Below are positions 1-7,780 of a stretch of 31,374 nt of DNA, one piece after another. How positions within the stretch are numbered: position 1 is the stretch's first letter; each line of letters starts with the position of its first letter. A program made the translations under genes and the position numbers. This stretch comes from Pseudomonadota bacterium (GTDB lineage: Bacteria > Pseudomonadota > Gammaproteobacteria > Burkholderiales > Burkholderiaceae_B). A model generated the notes under the pieces. That model saw only the letters and a list, made by a program, of their open reading frames with translations, was not told the origin of the DNA and searched no databases. The stretch spans positions 1 to 31,374 of the forward strand of contig JAEZBO010000020.1 of NCBI GenBank assembly GCA_023427085.1, written 5' to 3'.

Positions 1-1
1 G

Positions 2-1345
2 CGCCGCGAAGCCGACGTGCTGGCGCCGCGCGCATGGCTGGGCTGGGCGGTCGGCGCCGCCGGTTTCGCCGGGCTGGTGCTGTGGTTCGCCGGCGACGTG
101 CGGCTGGCTGGCGTGGTGGCCGGCGGATTCCTCGGCGCCTTCCTGGTGTTCGCGCTGGTGGCCTGGCTGGTGCTGCGGCTGGCCGACGTGGCGCGCCGCC
201 ACGTGCAGGGACGGCCGGGCCTGCGGTTCGCGCTGGCCGGGCTGGCGCGCCGGCGCGGCGCCTCGGCCGCGCAGATCTGTGCGCTGGGCCTGGGCCTGAT
301 GGCGCTGCTGCTGCTGGCCATCACCCGCACCGACCTGATCGCCGGCTGGCGCCAGACCTTGCCGCCCGACGCGCCCAACCGCTTCCTGATCAACATCCAG
401 CCCGACCAGCGCGACGAAGTGGCGCGGCGGCTGGCGTTGGCCGACATCCAGGATGCCGTGCTGTCGCCGATGATCCGTGGCCGGCTGGTCAGCATCAACG
501 ACCGTCCGGTCTCGCCGGCCGATTACGAAGAGCAGCGCGCCCAGCGCCTGGTCGATCGCGAGTTCAACCTCTCGTATGCCGACCAGGTGCCGAGCCACAG
601 CCCGATCGTCGCCGGCCGCGCGCTCGATCCGGCCGCCTCCGAGGTCTCGATGGAGACCGGCATCGCGCAGACGCTGGGCATCGCCCTGAACGACCGGCTG
701 GCCTTCGACGTCGCCGGCATGCCGGTGACCGTCGCCGTCACCAGCCTGCGCGAGGTCGACTGGGACTCGATGCGGGTCAACTTCTTCGCGCTGATGACGC
801 CGGCCGCGCTGGGTGAGGCGCCGCAAAGCTGGATCACGTCCTTCCATCTGCCGGCCGACGGGCAGGCGGCGCTGCAATCGCTGGTGCGCGACTTCCCCAA
901 CCTGACGGTGTTCGATGTCGGCGCCATCCTCGCGCAATTGCAGGGCGTGATCGACCAGGTGGTGGCGGCGGTGCAGTGGCTGTTCCTGTTCACGCTGGCC
1001 GCCGGCGTGCTGGTGCTGGCAGCCGCGCTGACCTCGACCCGCGACGAACGCACCCGCGAAGCCGCGTTGATGCGCGCGCTGGGCGCGACCCGGGCGCAAC
1101 TGGTGCAGGCCCAGCGCCTCGAACTGCTGGCGCTCGGCACGCTGGCCGGCCTGCTGGCGGCCGGCGGCGCCACGGCGGTCTCGGCCGCTTTGGCCTACCA
1201 TGTGTTCAATTTCACCCTGACGCTGCATGCCTGGCCCTGGCTGGCCGGCGCCGGCGCGGGTGCCCTGGCGGCCTGGGCCGGCGGCTCGCTGGCCCTGCGC
1301 GGCGTGCTGCGCGCCCCGCCGCTGGTAACCCTGAGAGAGGCATGA
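2..1345 (+). CDS. ABC transporter permease, FtsX/YbbP type (5' end missing)
   Basis: This is the C-terminal half of a large MacB/FtsX-superfamily permease. The frame is open to the left edge, so the start lies outside the window and the GTG at 17 is only an internal codon. Visible parts, in order, are two hydrophobic helices, a third helix around the motif AAQICALGLGLMALLLL, a soluble periplasmic-type domain of about 190 residues, and a final three-helix FtsX block. That block has the usual cytoplasmic loop with TSTRDERTREAALMRALGA, typical of YbbP-like proteins of 800 or more residues. Such permeases pair with a YbbA/LolD-like ATPase, which would be expected upstream. The stop overlaps the start of the globin gene (ATGATG), suggesting translational coupling. 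The substrate cannot be inferred. Confidence 0.85.
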   Translation, partial: RREADVLAPRAWLGWAVGAAGFAGLVLWFAGDVRLAGVVAGGFLGAFLVFALVAWLVLRLADVARRHVQGRPGLRFALAGLARRRGASAAQICALGLGLMALLLLAITRTDLIAGWRQTLPPDAPNRFLINIQPDQRDEVARRLALADIQDAVLSPMIRGRLVSINDRPVSPADYEEQRAQRLVDREFNLSYADQVPSHSPIVAGRALDPAASEVSMETGIAQTLGIALNDRLAFDVAGMPVTVAVTSLREVDWDSMRVNFFALMTPAALGEAPQSWITSFHLPADGQAALQSLVRDFPNLTVFDVGAILAQLQGVIDQVVAAVQWLFLFTLAAGVLVLAAALTSTRDERTREAALMRALGATRAQLVQAQRLELLALGTLAGLLAAGGATAVSAALAYHVFNFTLTLHAWPWLAGAGAGALAAWAGGSLALRGVLRAPPLVTLREA

Positions 1346-1764
1346 TGGCGACCATTCCCGCCGTCTTCGAACCCTTCGACACCACCCGCAGCATCTTCGA
1401 GCAGGTCGGTGGCGAGCCCGGCGTGCGCGCGCTCACCGATCGTTTCTACGATCTGATGGAGATCGAGCCCGACCTGGCCGAGCTGCGCGCGCTGCACGGG
1501 CCGTCGCTCGAGAACGCGCGCCAGCGGCTGTTTTGGTTCCTGTGCGGCTATTTTGGCGGCCCCGATCACTATGTCGAACGCTTTGGCCACCCACGGCTGC
1601 GGGCGCGGCACCTGCCGTTCGCGATCGATTCGACCGCGCGCGACCAGTGGGTGATCTGCATGGGCCGCGCGATGCACGACTTGCAGCTGCCCGAGGCCCT
1701 GGTCGAGCGCCTGCTGCAGACCTTCTACGCCACTGCCGACTGGATGCGCAACCGTGAAGGCTGA
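1342..1764 (+). CDS. Group II truncated haemoglobin
   Basis: This is a single-domain 2-on-2 globin of 140 residues, the expected size. It shows the group II pattern: Tyr B10 in RFYDL (about residue 36), the segment YFGGPDHYVERFGHPRLRARH with the probable proximal His F8 at about 90, and Trp G8 in DQWVICM (about 103). Group II truncated globins bind haem and O2 or NO and are linked to oxygen handling or NO/peroxide detoxification. The role here is inferred from family only. The start is ATG at 1342, overlapping the permease stop; a second ATG at 1345 is equally possible. The 3' end overlaps the kdkA start by 11 bp, so all three genes are probably co-translated. Confidence 0.92.
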   Translation: MMATIPAVFEPFDTTRSIFEQVGGEPGVRALTDRFYDLMEIEPDLAELRALHGPSLENARQRLFWFLCGYFGGPDHYVERFGHPRLRARHLPFAIDSTARDQWVICMGRAMHDLQLPEALVERLLQTFYATADWMRNREG

Positions 1765-2509
1765 GGCGCACGCGCCCATGCCCGCCGGTGTGCTGCGGCT
1801 GGCCATCGATGGCGGCTTCATGTGGTGGCGCCCGTCGCAGGCCGGCGAGACCGCCGGCGCGGCGCTGTTCGATCCGGCCAGCCACGGCGCGGCGGCGCGC
1901 CAGGTCGGCGTGGGGGGGCGGCAGGCCGCCTGGTTCATCGTCGCTGGCGGCCGCGAGGCGGTGCTGCGCCACTATCGGCGCGGCGGCCTGGTCGGCCGTC
2001 TGATCGAACGTTCCTATCTATGGACCGGCGAGGCACGCACGCGGCCAGTCGCCGAGTTCAGCGTGATGGACCGGCTGCACGCGGCCGGCCTGCCGGTGCC
2101 GCAGCCGCTGGCCGCGGCGGTCTGGCGCGCCGGCCTTTCCTATCGCGGCGCGCTGGTGACGGCCCGGGTGCCGGGTGCGCGGGCGCTGGCCGAGCGGCTC
2201 GGCCATGGCGACGACGCGGCGCTGTGCCAGGCGGCCGCTGGCGTGATCGCGCGGATGCACGCGCATGGGGTCTGGCACGCCGACCTCAACGCCTACAACA
2301 TCCTGTTCGACGCCGACGACGCCGCATGGCTGATCGATTTCGACCGGGCCCGCGAGGGCCAGCTCGACGACGCGGCCCGGCTCGGCAACCTGGCGCGGCT
2401 GCAACGATCCCTCGAGAAGGTCGCCGGCGCGCCGGGACGGGCCTGGGGCGAGCGCATCCGCACGGCTTATGACGCAATCTGGCGCCAAAGTCGGCCCTTC
2501 TCGAACTAA
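1754..2509 (+). CDS. kdkA: 3-deoxy-D-manno-octulosonic acid (Kdo) kinase
   Basis: The product is an inner-membrane-associated kinase that phosphorylates O-4 of the Kdo residue on Kdo-lipid A, as in Haemophilus and Bordetella, which carry a single Kdo. The protein has 251 residues with a lipopolysaccharide-kinase fold. The catalytic loop HADLNAYNI lies at about 175-183 and the metal-binding IDFD at about 194-197. The N-terminal lobe contains LRHYRRGG (about 71-78), typical of KdkA/WaaP. The GTG start at 1754 overlaps the globin gene; an internal ATG at 1778 is an alternative. It is the first of several lipid A/LPS genes in the window, and its coupling to a globin and an ABC permease is unusual. 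Confidence 0.9.
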   Translation: MKAEAHAPMPAGVLRLAIDGGFMWWRPSQAGETAGAALFDPASHGAAARQVGVGGRQAAWFIVAGGREAVLRHYRRGGLVGRLIERSYLWTGEARTRPVAEFSVMDRLHAAGLPVPQPLAAAVWRAGLSYRGALVTARVPGARALAERLGHGDDAALCQAAAGVIARMHAHGVWHADLNAYNILFDADDAAWLIDFDRAREGQLDDAARLGNLARLQRSLEKVAGAPGRAWGERIRTAYDAIWRQSRPFSN

Positions 2510-2516
2510 AAGGCTT

Positions 2517-2522
2517 TATCAT
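2517..2522 (+). promoter_or_regulatory. Candidate -10 element for the potFGHI operon
   Basis: TATCAT differs from the sigma70 -10 consensus at one base. It lies just after the kdkA stop in the only A/T-rich patch before potF. No convincing -35 hexamer is seen 16-18 bp upstream. A purine-rich AGGGGG ribosome site sits at 2552-2557, nine bases before the potF ATG. Confidence 0.3.
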
Positions 2523-2566
2523 TTTGCGTTTTCGCTTTTCGCAAGTCTTCGCAGGGGGAATCCATC

Positions 2567-3709
2567 ATGGCAATGGAATACAAGGCGCGGCAGGGCAAAA
2601 CCATCGCGGCACTGGCTCGCAGCACGCGCGGCGCGGCCGGCGCACTGGCGCTGGCGGCGCTGTGCGGCACGGCCTGGGCGCAGAGCGGCACCGTCAACGT
2701 CTATAACTGGGCCGAATACACCGCGCCCGACACCTTGCCGGGCTTCGAGAAAGCCACCGGCATGAAGGTGCGCTACGACGTCTACGACAACAACGACACG
2801 CTGCAGGCCAAGCTGCTGACCGGCAAGTCCGGCTACGACATCGTCGTGCCGTCGACCCACTACGCCGCGCGCCAGCTCGAGGGCGGCCTGTTCCAGAAGC
2901 TCGACCGCAGCAAGATCCCCAACTGGAAGCACCTCGATCCCGACATCATGGCGCTGGTCGCCACCGTCGACCCGGGCAACCAGTACCTGGTGCCGTGGGG
3001 CTACGGCACCAACGGCCTGGGCTTCAACGTCACGCGCGCGCGCCAGGCGCTGGGCGAGGGCGCCGAGCTGGGCAACTGGGACACGCTGTTCGACCCGGCC
3101 AAGGCCGCCAAGCTGCAGTCCTGCGGCATCTCGGTGCTCGACGAGGCCGCCCAGGTGTTCCCGGCCGCGCTGCACTATCTGGGCAAGGATCCCAACAGCA
3201 GCAATCCCGACGACCTCAAGGCCGCGCTCGAGCTGCTCAAGAAGATCCGCCCGTACATCCGCCAGTTCAGCTCGTCGGGCTACATCGACGAACTGGCCGC
3301 CGGCGACCTGTGCATGGTCTACGGCTTCTCCGGCGACGTCATGATCGCCAAGCGCCGCGCGCAAGAAGCCAAGAAGTCCTACGAGATCGACTACTACATC
3401 CCGCAGGGCGGCGCGCCGGCGTGGTTCGACACCATGGCCATCCCCAAGGACGCCAGCAACGTCGATGGCGCGCATGCGTTCATCAACTACATCGAGACGC
3501 CCGAAGTCCACGCCGCCATCACCAACCACATGTTCTACCCGAACGCCAACAAGGCGGCCCGCGAGTTCGTCGACGCCGACGTCGCCAACAACCCGATGAT
3601 CTATCCGCCGGCCGAGGTCTCCAAGACGCTGTTCGTCATCAAGCCGCAACCGCTCAACGTGCAGCGCCTGCAGACGCGCATGTGGGCCGAACTGAAGTCG
3701 GGGCGATAG
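2567..3709 (+). CDS. potF: Periplasmic putrescine/polyamine-binding protein (PotF/PotD family)
   Basis: This is the solute-binding subunit of a polyamine ABC importer, 380 residues long (E. coli PotF is about 370). The N-terminus has a basic region, a hydrophobic core and a likely signal-peptidase I site after AWA at about residue 38. The mature protein opens with VNVYNWAEY, the family hallmark where the first aromatic/acidic ligands of the polyamine site lie, followed by GMKVRYDVYDNNDTLQAKLL. The start is ATG at 2567 with AGGGGG upstream. It heads the operon potF-potG-potH-potI. At the positions of E. coli PotF Ser38-Asp39 the sequence reads Ala-Glu, closer to PotD, so putrescine versus spermidine preference is not settled. 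Confidence 0.93.
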   Translation: MAMEYKARQGKTIAALARSTRGAAGALALAALCGTAWAQSGTVNVYNWAEYTAPDTLPGFEKATGMKVRYDVYDNNDTLQAKLLTGKSGYDIVVPSTHYAARQLEGGLFQKLDRSKIPNWKHLDPDIMALVATVDPGNQYLVPWGYGTNGLGFNVTRARQALGEGAELGNWDTLFDPAKAAKLQSCGISVLDEAAQVFPAALHYLGKDPNSSNPDDLKAALELLKKIRPYIRQFSSSGYIDELAAGDLCMVYGFSGDVMIAKRRAQEAKKSYEIDYYIPQGGAPAWFDTMAIPKDASNVDGAHAFINYIETPEVHAAITNHMFYPNANKAAREFVDADVANNPMIYPPAEVSKTLFVIKPQPLNVQRLQTRMWAELKSGR

Positions 3710-3714
3710 GCATC

Positions 3715-4845
3715 ATGACCGATAGCCGTCAGGCGGCCCGGCAACAGGCCACCGACCCGGACGAGTTCGTCCGGGTCGAGGATCTCGTCAAGGTTTTCGG
3801 CGACACCGTGGCGGTGCGCGGCGTCAACGTCTCGGTGCGGCGCAACGAGCTGTTCGCGCTGCTGGGCAGCTCCGGCTGTGGCAAGTCGACACTGCTGCGC
3901 ATGCTGGCCGGTTTCGAGACCGCCAGCTCGGGCCGCATCCTGCTCGACGGCCAGGACATCACGGCGATCCCGCCGTACCGCCGGCCCGTCAACATGATGT
4001 TCCAGTCGTACGCGCTGTTTCCGCACATGAGCGTCGAGGGCAACGTCGCCTTCGGCCTCAAGCAAGAGGGCGTCGAGCCCAACGAAATCAACGAGCGGGT
4101 GCGTGACGCGCTCGAGCTGGTGCAGATGGGCCAGTATGCGCGCCGCAAGCCGCATCAGCTGTCCGGCGGCCAGCAGCAGCGCGTCGCACTGGCCCGCAGT
4201 CTGGTCAAGCGGCCCAAGCTGCTGCTGCTCGACGAGCCGATGTCGGCGCTCGACAAGCAGATCCGCCAGAAGACCCAGATCGAGCTGGTGCGCATCCTCA
4301 AGCAGGTCGGCGTGACGTGCATCATGGTCACGCACGACCAGGACGAGGCCATGAGCATCGCCGACCGGCTGGCCGTCATGACCGACGGCCAGATCGTGCA
4401 GGTCGGCTCGCCGCGCGACGTCTACACCTTTCCGACCAGCCGCTTCGTGGCCGGCTTCATCGGCTCGACCAACCTGTTCTCGGGCACCATCGTCGTCGAC
4501 GAGCCCGATCACATCGCCATCGAGACGCCCGATCTGCCGCGCCCGCTGTACGTCAGCCACGGCGTCAGCGAGCCGCTGGGCGCCGAGGTGCACATCTCGA
4601 TCCGGCCCGAGCACCTGACCGTGGCGCGCCAGCGCCCCGCGGCCGACAACAACTGGGGCCACGGCGTGGTCAGCCACATGGCCTGGCTCGGCACGCACGC
4701 GCTGTACCAGGTGCGGCTGGTGTCGGGCAAGCTGGTCGAGGCCTCGGTGCCGGCGCCGCAACTGGCGCAGACCGATGCGCCGGGCGTCAACGACGAGGTC
4801 TACGTCAGCTGGAGCAACGACAGCGCGATGGTGTTGACCTCATGA
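3715..4845 (+). CDS. potG: Polyamine ABC transporter ATP-binding protein
   Basis: This is the ATPase that energises polyamine import through PotH/PotI. The protein has 376 residues. Walker A GSSGCGKST lies at 51-59, the Q-loop at MFQSYALFPHMS (95-106), the signature LSGGQQQR at 149-156, and Walker B LLLLDEP at about 169-175, with the H-loop in MVTHDQDEA. A TOBE-like C-terminal domain follows (about 290-370, with IRPEHL), as in PotG/PotA/MalK-type ATPases. ATG at 3715 is five bases after the potF stop. The longer in-frame extension upstream overlaps potF and is not real. The stop overlaps the ATG of a 15-codon ORF that bridges to potH. Confidence 0.95.
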   Translation: MTDSRQAARQQATDPDEFVRVEDLVKVFGDTVAVRGVNVSVRRNELFALLGSSGCGKSTLLRMLAGFETASSGRILLDGQDITAIPPYRRPVNMMFQSYALFPHMSVEGNVAFGLKQEGVEPNEINERVRDALELVQMGQYARRKPHQLSGGQQQRVALARSLVKRPKLLLLDEPMSALDKQIRQKTQIELVRILKQVGVTCIMVTHDQDEAMSIADRLAVMTDGQIVQVGSPRDVYTFPTSRFVAGFIGSTNLFSGTIVVDEPDHIAIETPDLPRPLYVSHGVSEPLGAEVHISIRPEHLTVARQRPAADNNWGHGVVSHMAWLGTHALYQVRLVSGKLVEASVPAPQLAQTDAPGVNDEVYVSWSNDSAMVLTS

Positions 4846-4889
4846 GCGCGGCCGCACGCGCGCCGCGCGGCGCCAAGGGGCCGGCATGA
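4842..4889 (+). CDS. Fifteen-codon bridging ORF between potG and potH
   Basis: The 40-bp gap between potG and potH contains an ORF encoding MSAAARAPRGAKGPA. Its ATG overlaps the potG stop (ATGA at 4842-4845) and its TGA overlaps the potH ATG (ATGA at 4886-4889). It could carry ribosomes from potG into potH, or be chance in GC-rich sequence. No homologue is recognised. The AAGGGG just before the potH start could serve as that gene's own ribosome site. Confidence 0.3.
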   Translation: MSAAARAPRGAKGPA

Positions 4890-5803
4890 ACGAGCTGCTC
4901 GCGCGCCGTCCCGCGCTGGGCCGGGTGCTGGCGATCGTGCCGCCCTATGCCTGGCTGGCGATGTTCCTGCTGGTGCCCTTCCTGCTGGTCTTCAAGATCA
5001 GCTTTTCCGACCTGCAGTTCGGCGTGCCGCCCTACACGCCGCTGTACGAATTCGAGAACGAGGCGATCAGCATCCAGCTGCACATCCGCGGCTACGTGAT
5101 GCTGTTCACCGACTCGCTGTATTTCGACACCTACGTCAACTCGCTGAAGATGGCCGCGATCACCACCCTGTGGTGCGCGCTGATCGGCTATCCGGTGGCC
5201 TACTACATCGCGCGCTCGCGCCCCTCGGTGCGCAACCTGCTGCTGCTGGCGGTGATCCTGCCGTTCTGGACCTCGCTGCTGCTGCGCGTCTACGCCTGGG
5301 TCGGCATCCTGCGCAACGATGGCCTGCTCAACAACCTGCTGATGTGGCTGGGCCTGATCTCGAGCCCGCTCGAGATCTACCGGACCGACCTGGCCGTGTA
5401 TATCGGCATGATCTACGCCTACCTGCCGTTCTTCATCCTGCCGCTGTACGCCAACCTGGTCAAACTCGACGTGCGCCTGCTCGAGGCCGCCTACGATCTG
5501 GGCGCGCGGCCGTGGCAGGCCTTCCTGCGGGTCACGCTGCCCTTGTCGCGGCCAGGCATCCTGGCCGGCGCCATGCTGGTGTTCATCCCCAGCGTCGGCG
5601 AATACGTCATCCCCGAAATGCTGGGCGGCGCCAATACGCTGATGATGGGCCGGATCATGTGGAACGAATTCTTCACCAATGCCGACTGGCCGATGGCCGC
5701 GTCGATCACGGTGGTCATGGTGGTGGCCTTGCTGGTGCCGCTGGCCTTGTTCCAGTACAGCCAGGTGCGCCAGATGGACCTGCAGCGGGAGGGCGCGCGA
5801 TGA
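4886..5803 (+). CDS. potH: Polyamine ABC transporter permease PotH
   Basis: This is one of the two inner-membrane subunits forming the polyamine channel. The protein has 305 residues with about six membrane segments, the first at PYAWLAMFLLVPFLLVFKISF. The binding-protein-dependent transport EAA loop reads EAAYDLGARPWQAFLRVTLPLSRPGI, which contacts the PotG ATPase, and VFIPSVGEYVIPEMLGG is highly typical of PotH/PotB. ATG at 4886 has AAGGGG about six bases upstream. The stop overlaps the potI start by four bases. Confidence 0.94.
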   Translation: MNELLARRPALGRVLAIVPPYAWLAMFLLVPFLLVFKISFSDLQFGVPPYTPLYEFENEAISIQLHIRGYVMLFTDSLYFDTYVNSLKMAAITTLWCALIGYPVAYYIARSRPSVRNLLLLAVILPFWTSLLLRVYAWVGILRNDGLLNNLLMWLGLISSPLEIYRTDLAVYIGMIYAYLPFFILPLYANLVKLDVRLLEAAYDLGARPWQAFLRVTLPLSRPGILAGAMLVFIPSVGEYVIPEMLGGANTLMMGRIMWNEFFTNADWPMAASITVVMVVALLVPLALFQYSQVRQMDLQREGAR

Positions 5804-6603
5804 CCGCTCCCAATCCCTGGCTGCGCGGGCTGGCGCTCGGGCTGGGCTTCGCGTTCCTGTACCTGCCCATCCTGTCGCTGATCGTGTTCTCGTTCAACTC
5901 GTCGGCGATGGTCAATTCCTGGAGCGGCTTCTCGCTGCGCTGGTACGAATCGCTGTTCAACGACCAGGTGCTGCTGTCGGCCGCCTGGCTGTCGTTCCGC
6001 ATCGGCGCGCTCAGCGCGACGGCGGCGGTGATCCTGGGCACCTGGGCCGGCTACGTGCTGGCACGCGCCGGCCGCTTTCCGGGCTTCTCGCTGTACGTCG
6101 GGCTGGTCAGCGCACCGCTGGTCATCCCCGAGGTCGTGCTGGGCATTTCGCTGCTGCTGATGTTCGTCGAGATGGACAAGCTGTTCGGCTGGCCCGGCGA
6201 GCGCGGCATGTTCACGATCTGGGTCGGCCACGTGATGCTGTGCATGGCCTACGTGGCGGTGATCATCCAGTCACGCATCCGCGATCTCGACCGCTCGCTC
6301 GAAGAGGCCGCCCTCGACCTGGGCGCGCCGCCGCTCAAGGTGTTCTTCGTCATCACGCTGCCGCTGATCGCGCCGTCGCTGGCGGCGGCCTGGCTGCTGT
6401 CGTTCACGCTGTCGCTCGACGACGTGGTGATCGCATCGTTCCTGTCCGGGCCGGGCTTCACGCCCCTGTCGCCCGAGATCTTCTCGCGGGTGCGGCTGGG
6501 CCTCAAGCCCGAGGTCAACGCGCTGGCGACCCTGTTCATCCTGGTGGTGGGGCTGTGCGTGATCGTCGCCTACCGCATGCAACGACGCAACGAGGCAAGA
6601 TGA
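5800..6603 (+). CDS. potI: Polyamine ABC transporter permease PotI
   Basis: This is the second permease subunit, 267 residues with about six membrane helices. Family landmarks are the N-terminal FLYLPILSLIVFSFNSS, the EAA loop EEAALDLGAPPLKVFFVITLPLIAPS, and the late motif SFTLSLDDVVIASFLSGPG typical of PotI/PotC. The start ATG at 5800 overlaps the potH stop, and its own stop overlaps the yffB start (ATGA at 6600), so the operon is tightly coupled through five genes. Confidence 0.94.
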   Translation: MTAPNPWLRGLALGLGFAFLYLPILSLIVFSFNSSAMVNSWSGFSLRWYESLFNDQVLLSAAWLSFRIGALSATAAVILGTWAGYVLARAGRFPGFSLYVGLVSAPLVIPEVVLGISLLLMFVEMDKLFGWPGERGMFTIWVGHVMLCMAYVAVIIQSRIRDLDRSLEEAALDLGAPPLKVFFVITLPLIAPSLAAAWLLSFTLSLDDVVIASFLSGPGFTPLSPEIFSRVRLGLKPEVNALATLFILVVGLCVIVAYRMQRRNEAR

Positions 6604-6959
6604 AACCCGTCACCCTTTACGGGCTGCGCGCCTGCAGCACCTGCGTCAAGGCGCGCGACTGGCTGTCGGCGCATGGCGTCGAACACGAATTCATCGATTA
6701 CCGTGACCAGCCGGTGGCGGCTGCGCTGCTGACCGACTGGGCGCAGCAGCTGGGCGGCTTCGAGAAGCTCGTCAACCGCGCCTCGATGACCTGGCGCAAC
6801 CTGGACGAGCAGCAAAAGACCGCCAGCACCGATGCCCAATGGACCGAGCTGATCGCGCGGTATCCGGCGCTGGTGCGCCGCCCGGTCGCTGTCGATGCAC
6901 AGGGCCGGGTCGGCGTCGGCTTCTCAGAAAAGCGCTACGCGGAGCGGTTCGACGCTTGA
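6600..6959 (+). CDS. yffB: ArsC/Spx-family reductase, YffB-like
   Basis: This is a small thioredoxin-fold protein of 119 residues. The N-terminal TLYGLRACSTCVKARDWL has a CxxC (Cys12, Cys15), followed by FIDYRDQPV. The middle LVNRASMTWRNLD and the C-terminal arginine in ALVRRPV match the YffB/TIGR01617 branch of the ArsC family. E. coli YffB has been described as a glutathione-dependent reductase-like protein; a true arsenate role is not implied. It is the last gene of the pot operon by a four-base overlap. Its 3' end overlaps the opposite-strand yrbL gene by 36 bp. Confidence 0.88.
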   Translation: MKPVTLYGLRACSTCVKARDWLSAHGVEHEFIDYRDQPVAAALLTDWAQQLGGFEKLVNRASMTWRNLDEQQKTASTDAQWTELIARYPALVRRPVAVDAQGRVGVGFSEKRYAERFDA

Positions 6960-7646
6960 GGGGCCGGCCGGCGCCGGCAGGCGCAGCCGATCGGCGCGCT
7001 CGAGGCGCTCGACCATCTCGTCGAATTTTTCGCGCAGGTGGCGCGCGTTCAGGCCCTTGCTCAGCGCATACAGCGGCACCTTCTGCTTGACGCCAAATCC
7101 GTCGATCAGGAACAGGCCTTGCTTGCCCTGGGCGTTGCTGCCCAGCACCACGTTATCGCCGGTCAGGTCGTTGACGACGATGTGGCCGTCGATCAGCGAC
7201 TGCAGCAAGCCATCGAGCATCTCACGCAGGCCGGCGCTCAGCCCATCGGTCTGCACCAGGCTGCGCACCGTCGGCGCCAGCGCGCCGCCCGGACCGCTGA
7301 TCTTCTCGACCAGCAGGCCGGGGCCCAGCGAAGTCTCGGCCACGCCGGCCACGCGGGCCAGCGGCAGGCGCTCCCAGTGGGCATTGCGGGCCGACACGAT
7401 GACCGATTCGGAAAATTCGCCGATGAAGCCGCGGGTGGCGGTGGCGCGGTGAAAACGCTTGTACCAGCGCTTGAACCGGTGTCGGAACATATATTGCAAG
7501 CGCAGTTGCGGGTCGACGATCTTGATCAGCAGCTTGTCGTCGCCGGGGTGCGCAAAGATCAGCCTGCCGCCTCCGATCGCCAACGGCTGGGCGCCGTCCA
7601 GGTCGAGCGGATCGAGCAGGGAGGTACAGGTAAAACCCACTGGCAT
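6924..7646 (-). CDS. yrbL: YrbL-family kinase-fold protein
   Basis: This matches the PhoP-regulatory-network protein YrbL family: cytoplasmic, kinase-like, of unknown substrate. Landmarks are a lysine-bearing N-lobe (KLLIKIVDPQ), GFIGEFSESV, a catalytic-loop-like HIVVNDLTGDNVVLG and a DFG-like LIDGFGVK. I place the start at the ATG at 7646 (240 residues): GGAG at 7653-7656 sits six bases upstream, and a TATAAC box at 7673-7678 would give a 20-base leader. The upstream in-frame ATG at 7664 would leave almost no leader. It is monocistronic and convergent with yffB. Regulation by PhoP is known only from enterics and is not shown here. Confidence 0.82.
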   Translation of the reverse strand: MPVGFTCTSLLDPLDLDGAQPLAIGGGRLIFAHPGDDKLLIKIVDPQLRLQYMFRHRFKRWYKRFHRATATRGFIGEFSESVIVSARNAHWERLPLARVAGVAETSLGPGLLVEKISGPGGALAPTVRSLVQTDGLSAGLREMLDGLLQSLIDGHIVVNDLTGDNVVLGSNAQGKQGLFLIDGFGVKQKVPLYALSKGLNARHLREKFDEMVERLERADRLRLPAPAGPSSVEPLRVALF

Positions 7647-7672
7647 GGTGAGCTCCGCGGACATCGGGTTTC

Positions 7673-7678
7673 GTTATA
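7673..7678 (-). promoter_or_regulatory. Candidate -10 element of yrbL
   Basis: On the minus strand this reads TATAAC, one base from consensus, 26 bp before the preferred yrbL ATG at 7646. The predicted transcript starts near 7666, leaving room for the GGAG ribosome site. The -35 region is weak. Confidence 0.45.
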
Positions 7679-7780
7679 GTTTGCGGCATGTCGCCACATT
7701 TATGCCTGACGATCTTAGTACGTGACTTCGTGGTCGCGTGGCGCGGTGTTGTGTAATTCCTACGATTTGCTTACGAAAAT

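Noticed and set aside
2519..4761. Two long minus-strand frames over potF and potG
   Set aside because: The plus-strand genes have complete family motifs; the antisense frames are repetitive and lack them.
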